In this document: positions 34,321-42,941 of the stretch, piece by piece
Position numbering within the stretch: position 1 is the stretch's first letter
Layout: every line of letters starts with the position of its first letter
Assembly (NCBI GenBank): GCA_910587735.1
Contig: CAJUNT010000010.1
Location: 11,682-75,681 of the forward strand
DNA from: an uncultured Clostridia bacterium
GTDB lineage: Bacteria; Bacillota; Clostridia; Lachnospirales; Anaerotignaceae
Direction: 5' to 3'
Length of the DNA: 64,000 nucleotides
Notes under the pieces: model-generated
What the model saw: the letters and a program-made list of their open reading frames with translations, nothing else
What the model was told of the DNA's origin: nothing
Database searches by the model: none
Translations under genes and position numbers: made by a program

Positions 34321-35232
34321 ATGAAAAAATGTGTGATAATGGCTATTATGATGTGTTTCATAACAGCAAATATTTCAGTGACAACATTTGCACAACAATA
34401 TAACGATATGAAAATACAAAAGAATGTCATTCATGTATCCGCAAAAAAACAAAAGAATATTGCTCCTGAGGATTATATACCAGTTTTGATGTATCATCAT
34501 TTTGAAAGTGGAAAAGTAGAACCAGGTAGTGGAGTAATTGTAAATATCAATGAATTTGAAGAACATATCAAGGCATTACAGCAGGCAGGATATACACCTA
34601 TTTTTTTGAGTGATTTATATAATATTATGAAACAGTCAAAAGAATGTGGTAAACAGCCAGAAATGAAATTAGATAAAAAATATGTTGTGATTACAATGGA
34701 CGATGGATATAAAAGTAATTATGAACTTGCTTACCCTATATTACAAAAATATAATGTGAAAGCAAGTATTTCTGTTATCACTTCTATGATGGATGAAGAT
34801 TTTGTTTTAGAAGCATGGGAAACCAAAAAAATGAATTGGGGACATCTCAATGAAATGCAAAATAGTGGTTTAGTAGAAGTATACAATCACACATATGACC
34901 ATGAGCCAGTGGGAGATAGAATATATGCAGATGTGTATTGTTCTGTAAAAAGAGGCGAAGAAATGCTTGATAAAAATTTGCAAAAAAGAAGTGATGTAAA
35001 AGTACTAACGTATCCTAATGGGAATTATAGAAAAGATGTTGCATTGTCTATACAACATGATTTGGGATACAATTTACAGCTTACTACAAATTTTGATGTG
35101 GTGAACAGAAATACAGATATGTTGCAGATTCCTAGAATTACAGTTGATTCTGGTTGTACAGGAGAGCAACTACTGCAATTAATACAACAAGCTGCAAAAC
35201 ATACATTTTTAAAGAAAAAAAGTTTTTTTTAG
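34321..35232 (+). CDS. Secreted polysaccharide deacetylase, tandem copy 2
   Basis: This 303-residue paralogue of the preceding gene has a signal peptide (MKKCVIMAIMMCFITANISV) and the same NodB core: VLMYHHFESGKVEPGSGV, VVITMDDGYKSNYELAYPIL, NHTYDHEP and LTYPNGNYRKD. The copies diverge most in the linker and near VITSMMDEDF. AAGGGGA precedes the ATG. The tandem duplication suggests dose or substrate diversification of wall modification. Confidence 0.88.
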   Translation: MKKCVIMAIMMCFITANISVTTFAQQYNDMKIQKNVIHVSAKKQKNIAPEDYIPVLMYHHFESGKVEPGSGVIVNINEFEEHIKALQQAGYTPIFLSDLYNIMKQSKECGKQPEMKLDKKYVVITMDDGYKSNYELAYPILQKYNVKASISVITSMMDEDFVLEAWETKKMNWGHLNEMQNSGLVEVYNHTYDHEPVGDRIYADVYCSVKRGEEMLDKNLQKRSDVKVLTYPNGNYRKDVALSIQHDLGYNLQLTTNFDVVNRNTDMLQIPRITVDSGCTGEQLLQLIQQAAKHTFLKKKSFF

Positions 35233-35355
35233 AAGCATTTCAATTCATAATGACTGGTGTAATTTGTTACATTATTTTAGCTGTATTATTTAAAATTGTA
35301 AATGTAAAAAATAAATAATACATTATCTGTTTTATTATTTAAGGGGGATATGCAT

Positions 35356-35469
35356 ATGGATTCACAAACTATGTTTGATTTGTTTATGAATGGGTCAGGT
35401 ATGATTGCTGTAGGCGCTGTAGTTGTTTTAATTATATTATTGATTATAGGAAAAATAAAAAAGAAATAA
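35356..35469 (+). CDS. 37-residue membrane peptide
   Basis: MDSQTMFDLFMNGSGMIAVG then AVVVLIILLIIGKIKKK is a single membrane helix with a basic cytoplasmic end. AAGGGGG lies 8 bases before ATG 35356. It sits 27 bp upstream of tpiA and is probably cotranscribed. Function unknown. Confidence 0.6.
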   Translation: MDSQTMFDLFMNGSGMIAVGAVVVLIILLIIGKIKKK

Positions 35470-35496
35470 TAATTTTTAGAAAGAGGGCATTTTATT

Positions 35497-36240
35497 ATGA
35501 GAAAGAAAATTGTTGCAGGAAACTGGAAAATGAACAAAACACCAAAACAGGCAGCAGAATTATGCGCATTGTTAAAAGACAAAGTGAACACAGATAAAGT
35601 AGATGTTGTATTTTGTGTACCAGCAGTAGATATTGCAACAGTAGTAGAAGCTGTAAAAGGTACAAATATTGCGGTTGGTGCAGAAAATATGCATTTTGAA
35701 GAAAGTGGCGCATATACAGGTGAAATCGCACCAGCTATGCTTACTGAAATGGGCGTAAAATATGTTGTGATTGGACATTCCGAAAGACGTGAATATTTTG
35801 GAGAAACAGACGAAACTGTAAATAAAAAAGTGAAAAAAGCATTAGAGCATAATTTAGTGCCAATTATGTGCTGTGGTGAAACATTGGAACAAAGAGAAAT
35901 GGGTATTAATATTGAAATCGTTCGTATGCAGGTAAAAGCTGGATTATATGGCTTGAGCGCTGATGATGTGAAAAAAGTAGTAATTGCTTATGAACCAATA
36001 TGGGCAATTGGTACAGGCAAAACAGCAACAAGTGAACAAGCACAAGAAGTTTGCTGTGCAATTAGACAAGTTGTAGGAGAAGTATATGGCAAAGAAGTTG
36101 CGGAAGAAGTTCGTATACAGTACGGCGGTAGTGTAAATGGTAAAAATGCGGCTGAATTATTTGCTATGGCTGATATTGATGGTGGATTAGTTGGTGGTGC
36201 AAGCTTAAAAGAAGAATTTGCAAGTATTGTAAATTATTAA
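35497..36240 (+). CDS. tpiA: Triose-phosphate isomerase
   Basis: The 247-residue TIM-barrel enzyme interconverts dihydroxyacetone phosphate and glyceraldehyde 3-phosphate. Catalytic residues are visible in GNWKMNK (Lys), VIGHSERREYF (His) and AYEPIWAIGTGKTAT (Glu plus loop 6), with QYGGSVNGKNA and GGLVGGASL phosphate loops at the end. Full length. AGAGGGC precedes the ATG. Confidence 0.97.
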   Translation: MRKKIVAGNWKMNKTPKQAAELCALLKDKVNTDKVDVVFCVPAVDIATVVEAVKGTNIAVGAENMHFEESGAYTGEIAPAMLTEMGVKYVVIGHSERREYFGETDETVNKKVKKALEHNLVPIMCCGETLEQREMGINIEIVRMQVKAGLYGLSADDVKKVVIAYEPIWAIGTGKTATSEQAQEVCCAIRQVVGEVYGKEVAEEVRIQYGGSVNGKNAAELFAMADIDGGLVGGASLKEEFASIVNY

Positions 36241-36274
36241 AATAATGGTATCATTCTGAATGTAAAATATAAAG

Positions 36275-36555
36275 TTTTTGGAGAGTTTAAGAGCAAAATG
36301 CTCAATATTTTAATGAAATGATATTATTTTATTTGCGGGACGCTGTACCGACCCCTGCCAACTTTCCCCAAAGTTGGACAAAACTTTTATGGGAAAACTT
36401 CGTTTTCTTTCAGTCTGTCAATAAAGTCTTTTTTGTGAACGCTGTCCACACCTGCAAACTTTTTTGAAAAAAAGTTTGACAAAAAACTTTAAATTGCCTA
36501 CGGCAAACAAAAATTGATTGTTGTAAAAACTTCGTTTTCCCTATTACAAACGGAA
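36275..36555. repeat. Dispersed intergenic repeat, copy 7 (compound)
   Basis: Two units in series: GGGACGCTGTACCGACCCCTG with CCAACTTTCCCCAAAGTTGG and GGGAAAACTTCGTTTTC, then GAACGCTGTCCACACCTG with CAAACTTTTTTGAAAAAAAG, GCCTACGGC and a second AAAACTTCGTTTTCC. It occupies most of the tpiA-gpmI gap. Confidence 0.75.
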
Positions 36556-36593
36556 TGATAATATATTTGTAATCTGAAAATAAGGAGGCTATT

Positions 36594-38141
36594 ATGAGTA
36601 AGAAAACAACAGTTTTAATGATATTAGACGGTTTTGGTATCAATGACAAAACAGAAGGTAATGCTATCAGACAGGCAAATACACCTACTATAGATAAAAT
36701 AATTGAAAAATATCCTTGTGTAAAAGGTTATGCAAGTGGACTTGATGTTGGTTTGCCAGAAGGACAAATGGGTAATTCTGAAGTAGGTCATTTGAATATT
36801 GGTGCAGGACGCATTGTATATCAAGAATTGACAAGAATTACAAAAGCAATACAAGATGGCGATTTTTATCAAAATGAAGAATTGCTTAGAGCAGTAGAAA
36901 ATTGTAAAAATAATGACAGTGCATTGCATTTATTTGGTTTGCTTTCTGATGGTGGCGTACACAGCCATAATACACATTTATATGCTTTACTTCAGTTGGC
37001 AAAAAGAAATGGTTTGGAAAAAGTATTCGTTCATTGCTTTTTAGATGGTAGAGATACTCCTCCATCTTCTGGTATAGATTATTTGGCACAATTAGAAGAA
37101 AAAATGAGAGAAATTGGCGTGGGTAAAATTGCTACAGTTTCTGGACGCTATTATGCTATGGACAGAGATAAACGTTGGGAACGTGTGCAAATAGCATATG
37201 ATGCCATTGTTTCTGGTAAAGGTGTAACAGCACATAGCTCAGAAGAATGTATTAAACAATCTTATCAAAATGACAAAACAGACGAGTTTGTTATGCCAAC
37301 TGCTATTGTAAATGAAGAAGGTAAAGCAATCGGTAGAATAAAAGACAAAGATTCTATTATATTCTTTAATTTCCGCCCAGACAGAGCTAGAGAAATTAGT
37401 AGAACATTCTGTGATACAGATTTTGATGGATTTGAAAGAGTAAACGCTCCTAAAGATATTACATTTGTATGCTTTACAGAATATGATGTCACCATTGAAA
37501 ATAAATTTGTTGCATTTAAACCACAAAGATTGACAAATACATTGGGAGAATATATTTCTTCATTGGGATTAAAACAGTTGAGAACAGCAGAAACTGAAAA
37601 ATATGCACACGTTACATTTTTCTTTAATGGTGGTGTGGAAGAACCAAACCCAAATGAAGATAGATGGCTTGTTCCTTCTCCAAAAGTTGCAACATATGAT
37701 TTACAGCCTGAAATGAGTGCAATCGGTGTAACAGATGGACTTGTAAAAGCAATCAATTCTCAGGAATATGATTTGATTATTATAAATTATGCAAACCCTG
37801 ATATGGTTGGACATACAGGCGTATTATCCGCAGCAATTAAAGCAATAGAAACAATAGACAGTTGTTTAGAAAGAGTATTAAAAGCATTGATTGATAATAA
37901 TGGACAGATGTTTATATGCGCTGACCATGGCAACAGTGACCAGTTGGTTGATTATACTACAGGTGAACCATTTACAGCACATACTACAAACCCAGTACCT
38001 TTTATATTGGTAAATTATACAGATGGCATTGGTTTGAGAGAAGGCGGTAAATTGGCAGATATCGCTCCTACATTACTTGAAATGATGGATATTAAAAAAC
38101 CTGCTGAAATGACAGGAGAAAGTTTACTTGTTAGTAAATAA
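36594..38141 (+). CDS. gpmI: 2,3-bisphosphoglycerate-independent phosphoglycerate mutase
   Basis: The 515-residue manganese enzyme converts 3- to 2-phosphoglycerate. Alkaline-phosphatase fold motifs are MILDGFGIN (metal Asp), GQMGNSEVGHLNIGAGR (catalytic phosphoserine), FVHCFLDGRDTPP, RYYAMDRDKRWER, NYANPDMVGHTG and ADHGNSDQL. Full length with TAAGGAGG upstream. It is separated from tpiA by a repeat, so it may have its own promoter. Confidence 0.97.
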   Translation: MSKKTTVLMILDGFGINDKTEGNAIRQANTPTIDKIIEKYPCVKGYASGLDVGLPEGQMGNSEVGHLNIGAGRIVYQELTRITKAIQDGDFYQNEELLRAVENCKNNDSALHLFGLLSDGGVHSHNTHLYALLQLAKRNGLEKVFVHCFLDGRDTPPSSGIDYLAQLEEKMREIGVGKIATVSGRYYAMDRDKRWERVQIAYDAIVSGKGVTAHSSEECIKQSYQNDKTDEFVMPTAIVNEEGKAIGRIKDKDSIIFFNFRPDRAREISRTFCDTDFDGFERVNAPKDITFVCFTEYDVTIENKFVAFKPQRLTNTLGEYISSLGLKQLRTAETEKYAHVTFFFNGGVEEPNPNEDRWLVPSPKVATYDLQPEMSAIGVTDGLVKAINSQEYDLIIINYANPDMVGHTGVLSAAIKAIETIDSCLERVLKALIDNNGQMFICADHGNSDQLVDYTTGEPFTAHTTNPVPFILVNYTDGIGLREGGKLADIAPTLLEMMDIKKPAEMTGESLLVSK

Positions 38142-38249
38142 AAATTTGTGCTATTTGATGAAATTATGTATTTTTAGTTGAAAATGAAAAAAAAGTTTGC
38201 TAAAATATACCAAGATATGTTATAAATGCAGAAAGGGGCGTACCATATT

Positions 38250-38708
38250 ATGAAACTTGCTGAAGCATTGATTGAAAGAGCAGAAATTCAAAAAGAAAAT
38301 GCACAGCTTTTAAGTCGTATGACAAGCAATGTTATTGTGCAGGAGGGTGATGCTCCTATAGAACAGCCACAAGAATTGATTGCAGAATATGAAAAAAATA
38401 TGGAACGTCTACTATTTCTCATAAAAAATATTAATAAAACAAATGATGCAACACCATTTGAAAATGGTACAATAGCAGACGCTATTGCAAAAAGAGATTG
38501 TTTAAAATCAAAAATAAATGTGTACCGCTCTATATATGAAGCAGCAACAATTAAACATGACCGTTACAATACAAATGAAATTAAATTTGTAAGATGTATT
38601 GACGCAAAAGAATTGCAGTATACTATCAATCAACTTTCTAAAGAGTATAGAGAATTAGATACAAAATTGCAATGTCTGAATTGGAATGTGGATTTATTGG
38701 AAAGTTAA
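38250..38708 (+). CDS. DIP1984 family protein
   Basis: The 152-residue helical protein begins MKLAEALIERAEIQKENAQL and contains a central NATPFENG-type loop (TNDATPFENGTIADAIAKRD) and NEIKFVRCIDAKELQYTINQ. This fits the DIP1984 (septicolysin-like) family, whose function is unknown. AAAGGGG lies before ATG 38250. It separates gpmI from eno. Confidence 0.75.
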   Translation: MKLAEALIERAEIQKENAQLLSRMTSNVIVQEGDAPIEQPQELIAEYEKNMERLLFLIKNINKTNDATPFENGTIADAIAKRDCLKSKINVYRSIYEAATIKHDRYNTNEIKFVRCIDAKELQYTINQLSKEYRELDTKLQCLNWNVDLLES

Positions 38709-38739
38709 AAATATGGATAGAAAAGATAAAATGCGTAGT

Positions 38740-38865
38740 ACAACCTAGTCAGGAGGAAACCTGAACGCTCAGAGACATTGGACTTGTGTTAATATCATTA
38801 ATGTAAAAGTCAAATTGTTACATGGGTACAATGTATTGTGTATTGTAATGACCAGTGCTGGTTTT
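38740..38865 (+). other. Structured leader candidate upstream of eno
   Basis: Hairpins visible are TCAGG-AGGAAA-CCTGA (about 38,749), ATGTAA...TTACAT (about 38,809) and ACCAG-TG-CTGGT followed by a T-rich tail (about 38,850), which resembles an attenuator. No known riboswitch consensus was recognised. Confidence 0.3.
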
Positions 38866-38991
38866 ATCTTTTTATGGGCGGGCATGGGGACTGTGTAGAG
38901 TATATTGTTAAAAATAGTGTAATAGTTTATGGACTATTGACTATCATTATAAAAGCAGTAAAATTTTTAAATAAAGAGGAGGAAAAAGAAC

Positions 38992-40305
38992 ATGAAAAGC
39001 TATATTGAAATTACTGATGTTCACGCAAGAGAGGTATTGGATTCTAGAGGCAATCCAACAGTTGAAGTAGAAGTTGTAGTGGAAGATAATGTAGTTGGTA
39101 GAGCAGCTGTACCTTCTGGCGCTTCTACAGGTGCTTTTGAAGCAGTTGAAATGCGTGACGGCGGTGCTAGATATGTTGGCGCTGGTGTGCAAGATGCAGT
39201 AAACAATGTAAACAATGTCATTGCTGATGCAATTATTGGTATGAATGCACTTGACCAGGTTGCTATTGATACAAAAATGATTGAATTGGACGGCACACCA
39301 AATAAAGCAAAATTAGGCGCAAATGCTATACTTGGTGTTTCTATGGCAGTAGCAAAAGCAGCTGCTGAAGCATTGAGAATGCCATTATATCAATATCTTG
39401 GCGGATTTAATGCAAAAACAATGCCTGTTCCTATGATGAATATTATGAATGGTGGTAAACACGCTGACAATACAGTAGATATTCAAGAATTTATGATTAT
39501 GCCTGTTGGCGCTCCTACATTTAAAGAAGCATTGAGAATGTGTGCAGAAATTTATCACAATTTGAAAAGCGTTCTCAAAGGTAAAGGTCTTTCTACAGCA
39601 GTAGGTGACGAAGGCGGTTTCGCTCCTGACCTTCCAACAGCAGATGCTGTTATTGACTTGATTAAAGAAGCAGTTGAAAAAGCTGGTTATAAATGGGGAG
39701 AAGATATTAAAATCGCTATGGACCCTGCTTCTACTGAACTGTATGATGAAAAAGATGGAAAATATCACTTCCCTGGAGAAAGTAAAATGACAGGTAAAGA
39801 AGTTGTTAGAACATCTGCTGAAATGGTAGAATTCTGGAAAGCTCTTTGCGAAAAATATCCTATTATTTCTATTGAAGACGGTCTTGCTGAAGAAGATTGG
39901 GAAGGCTGGCAGTTATTGACAAAAGAATTGGGTGAAAAAGTACAGCTTGTAGGCGATGACTTATTTGTTACAAATACAGAAAGATTGCAAAAAGGTATTG
40001 ATTTGAAAGCTGGTAATGCAATATTGATTAAAGTAAATCAAATTGGTACATTGACAGAAACATTTAATGCAATTCAACTTGCTAACAGAAACAACATGAC
40101 AGCAGTAGTATCTCATCGTTCTGGTGAAACAGAAGACGCTACTATCGCTGATATCGTAGTTGCTGTAAATGCTGGACAAATTAAAACAGGTGCTCCTGCA
40201 AGAACAGACCGTGTTGCAAAATATAATCAATTATTGAGAATTGAAGAAGAATTGGGCGATGTTGCTGAATACTTGGGATTGAAAGCATGGTTTAATTTAC
40301 ACTAA
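38992..40305 (+). CDS. eno: Enolase
   Basis: The 437-residue enzyme makes phosphoenolpyruvate. Motifs are VLDSRGNPTVEVEV, PSGASTGAFEAVEMRDG, MNGGKHADNTVDIQEFMI, VGDEGGFAPDL, the metal ligands in SIEDGLAEEDW and VGDDLFVTN, and the signature LLIKVNQIGTLTE-type ILIKVNQIGT with SHRSGETED. GAGGAGG precedes the ATG; a terminator follows. Confidence 0.98.
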   Translation: MKSYIEITDVHAREVLDSRGNPTVEVEVVVEDNVVGRAAVPSGASTGAFEAVEMRDGGARYVGAGVQDAVNNVNNVIADAIIGMNALDQVAIDTKMIELDGTPNKAKLGANAILGVSMAVAKAAAEALRMPLYQYLGGFNAKTMPVPMMNIMNGGKHADNTVDIQEFMIMPVGAPTFKEALRMCAEIYHNLKSVLKGKGLSTAVGDEGGFAPDLPTADAVIDLIKEAVEKAGYKWGEDIKIAMDPASTELYDEKDGKYHFPGESKMTGKEVVRTSAEMVEFWKALCEKYPIISIEDGLAEEDWEGWQLLTKELGEKVQLVGDDLFVTNTERLQKGIDLKAGNAILIKVNQIGTLTETFNAIQLANRNNMTAVVSHRSGETEDATIADIVVAVNAGQIKTGAPARTDRVAKYNQLLRIEEELGDVAEYLGLKAWFNLH

Positions 40306-40316
40306 TTAAAATATAT

Positions 40317-40349
40317 AAAAAGCCTCGTTATTTATAACGAGGTTTTTTT
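40317..40349 (+). terminator. Terminator of eno
   Basis: AGCCTCGTTAT pairs with ATAACGAGGTT, followed by a T run. Confidence 0.9.
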
Positions 40350-40445
40350 GTATCGTTATTTTTATTATAGTAAAAAAAGGCTTGATTGCTGTTGCATAAA
40401 ATGGTAAATTTGTAATATACAATCACAATAAAGGAGGGAATATTT

Positions 40446-41309
40446 ATGTTACATATGGGTACAATTATTTCGCTTATGTCAGCATTGATAATGGGAGGGG
40501 GAGGAAGTACACAGGCAACTATAGTAGAAACACCTATTGTTATGATAGAAAATGAAAAAGCAACACCTATTGATGACCCTGTGGAAGTACCGCCTCAGCC
40601 ACAACAAAATAATCCGTCTGTGGGATATTATGATAGAAAATCATGGTGGTTTAAAAGAAATACGGAAAATACACCACCATCAGCACAACAGGATATTGCT
40701 ATTTCTAAATATGATGCTTATTATTTGGGAGATACACAAAAGAAAACAATTTATTTAACATTTGATGAAGGTTATGAAAATGGATATAGCGAAAAAATAT
40801 TAGATGTTTTGAAACAATATGATGTGAAGGCAGCGTTTTTTGTAACAAAATCTTATATTAGAGATAATACAGAATTGATTAAAAGAATGGTGGCAGAAGG
40901 GCATATTGTAGGTAATCATAGCGTCACACACCCTGATATGACAAAATTGACAAAAGAACAAATTGAAAAAGAAATTGTAGAGTGTGCAGAGTATTTTAAA
41001 GAAGTGACTGGAAAAGATATGCCTCACTTTTTTAGACCACCAGAAGGGGTTTATAGTATACATTCATTGGAACAAACACAGGCATTGGGATATAAAACGA
41101 TATTTTGGAGTTTTGCCTATGGTGATTGGGACGTAAATAATCAGCCTGGTAAACAAGCGGCATATGATATGGTTATGAACAATTATCATAATGGTAGTAT
41201 TATGCTTTTGCACGCAGTTTCGCAATCTAATACAGAGGCGTTGCCTGATATTATAAAAAGTTTGAGAGAAAAAGGCTATACATTTATGAGTTTAGAGGAC
41301 TTGCCATAA
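40446..41309 (+). CDS. PdaA-like muramic-lactam polysaccharide deacetylase
   Basis: The 287-residue protein has a hydrophobic N-terminus (ISLMSALIMGGGGSTQA), a proline-rich linker, and a NodB domain with the PdaA-specific TFDEGYENG, NHSVTHPDM (HxxxH), FFRPPEGVY, and SFAYGDWD. PdaA enzymes deacetylate muramic acid during spore cortex synthesis, so this hints at a spore former. AAAGGAGGG precedes the ATG. A TTGCAT-18-TATACA promoter candidate lies about 50 bases upstream. Confidence 0.88.
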   Translation: MLHMGTIISLMSALIMGGGGSTQATIVETPIVMIENEKATPIDDPVEVPPQPQQNNPSVGYYDRKSWWFKRNTENTPPSAQQDIAISKYDAYYLGDTQKKTIYLTFDEGYENGYSEKILDVLKQYDVKAAFFVTKSYIRDNTELIKRMVAEGHIVGNHSVTHPDMTKLTKEQIEKEIVECAEYFKEVTGKDMPHFFRPPEGVYSIHSLEQTQALGYKTIFWSFAYGDWDVNNQPGKQAAYDMVMNNYHNGSIMLLHAVSQSNTEALPDIIKSLREKGYTFMSLEDLP

Positions 41310-41350
41310 TGAGTGATATAAAAAATATGGTGTGTGGAGAGGAAAGTAAT

Positions 41351-42580
41351 ATGTCTAAAAAATGTGTAAAGCCTCAGATTAGATTTGTTGGTTTTGATGA
41401 GGATTGGGAAAGGCGGAAGTTGGGAGAGGTAGCTGAAATTGTTGGAGGTGGAACACCGAGTACAAGTATAAAAGATTATTGGGACGGAAATATAGATTGG
41501 TATACCCCAGCAGAGATTGCAGAACAAATATATATAACTTCAAGTCAAAGAAAGATAACGGAAGAAGGTTATAATCATAGTTCAGCAAAGATGTTGCCAG
41601 TTGGAACAGTATTGTTTACCTCTCGTGCAGGAATTGGAAAAACCGTTATTTTAAGCCGAAAGGGTTGCACAAATCAAGGCTTTCAATCTATTGTTCCGCA
41701 TAAAGATAAACTTGACTCATATTTCATTTTTTCCAGAGGTGAAGAATTGAAAAGATATGGAGAAACGATAGGAGCAGGTTCAACTTTTGTCGAGGTTTCA
41801 GGGAAACAAATGGCAAATATGGAGTTAATGTTACCAAAAATAATAACAGAACAACAAGTTATTGGTGCATATTTTGAAAAACTCAATAAACTTATTACGC
41901 TTCATCAAAGTAAGTATGACAAGCTAGTGAATATTAAGAAATCTATGCTTGAAAAAATGTTTCCCAAAAATGGTTCAAATGTTCCAGAAATTCGTTTTAA
42001 GGGGTTTTCTGGTGATTGGGAATGGCGTAAATTAGATGAGTGGGGAACTTTTTATTATGGTAGAAGCTGTCCAAAATGGTCGATAACAGAAAATGCAACA
42101 ATACCATGTATTAGATATGGTGAACTTTATACTAAGTATGGCACAAAAGTAGATACGATTTATTCATATACAAATATGTCATCTGAGAATCTTAGATTTA
42201 GTAAAGGTACTGAAGTTTTGATTCCACGAGTTGGTGAAGACCCAATGGATTATAATCATTGTACATGGCTTTCTATACCAGATGTAGCAATTGGCGAGAT
42301 GATTTCAGTATTCAATACAAAGAATAATCCATTATTCACAGCAACCATGTTTAATGCAACATTACAGAATGAATTTGCTATGCGTGTTGAAGGTGGAAGT
42401 GTAACAAATTTGTATTTTGAAAAGTTAAAAAATATAGAAGTATCATTTCCAAAATTGAAAGAACAAAAAAAAATCGGCGAATATTTTGAAACTCTCGACA
42501 AACTTATCACACTTCATCAGAGAAAAGTGGAAAAATTACAAAATATCAAAAAAGCATGTATGGAAAAGATGTTTGTTTGA
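41351..42580 (+). CDS. hsdS: Type I restriction specificity subunit (solitary HsdS)
   Basis: The 409-residue protein has two target recognition domains, each starting F-x-x-DWE-x-RKL (FDEDWERRKLGE and FSGDWEWRKLDE). Each ends in a conserved helix (EKLNKLITLHQSKYDKLVNIKKSMLEKMF and ETLDKLITLHQRKVEKLQNIKKACMEKMF). It needs HsdM and HsdR partners, and neither is in this window. GAGGAAAG precedes ATG 41351. The gene begins just after pdaA and ends at a repeat, consistent with insertion as a single cassette. Confidence 0.9.
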   Translation: MSKKCVKPQIRFVGFDEDWERRKLGEVAEIVGGGTPSTSIKDYWDGNIDWYTPAEIAEQIYITSSQRKITEEGYNHSSAKMLPVGTVLFTSRAGIGKTVILSRKGCTNQGFQSIVPHKDKLDSYFIFSRGEELKRYGETIGAGSTFVEVSGKQMANMELMLPKIITEQQVIGAYFEKLNKLITLHQSKYDKLVNIKKSMLEKMFPKNGSNVPEIRFKGFSGDWEWRKLDEWGTFYYGRSCPKWSITENATIPCIRYGELYTKYGTKVDTIYSYTNMSSENLRFSKGTEVLIPRVGEDPMDYNHCTWLSIPDVAIGEMISVFNTKNNPLFTATMFNATLQNEFAMRVEGGSVTNLYFEKLKNIEVSFPKLKEQKKIGEYFETLDKLITLHQRKVEKLQNIKKACMEKMFV

Positions 42581-42594
42581 ATTATTTATAAAGT

Positions 42595-42710
42595 CTTTTT
42601 TTGTGGAGTCTGTGTGCACTTGCAAAATTTTGGGGGAAAACTTTGTTTTACTATATGCAAACAGAAATTTATTGATAGAATGAGAAGGGAAAAAATCCCT
42701 TCTTTTTTTT
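42595..42710. repeat. Dispersed intergenic repeat, copy 8 (decayed), with terminator
   Basis: TTGTGGAGTCTGTGTGCACTTG and GGGGAAAACTTTGTTTTAC are degraded versions of the family modules. A separate hairpin AGAAGGGA/TCCCTTCT with a T run (42683-42710) probably ends hsdS transcription. The rest to 42,941 shows no gene. Confidence 0.6.
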
Positions 42711-42941
42711 GTATTTTGATAGCATTAAGTAATATGTAATAGTATGAATAAAACAAAAGAAAAAGCTATAAAAATAACAGCAAATGCTGTTAACTCTAAA
42801 AAACAAGTAAAATAATATGACGAAAAAAGTAATATTTTTGTATAAAAAAAAAGGTACAAGCAGACAGGCTTTGACAAATTTTTTTTAAAAGTCATGTTAT
42901 ATTGTGTATATCCTAAAACGCAGCAAGGAGGTAACAAAAAA

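Noticed and set aside
38740..38865. Known riboswitch upstream of eno
   Set aside because: Hairpins are visible but no conserved riboswitch motif could be recognised, so it is only listed as a possible leader.
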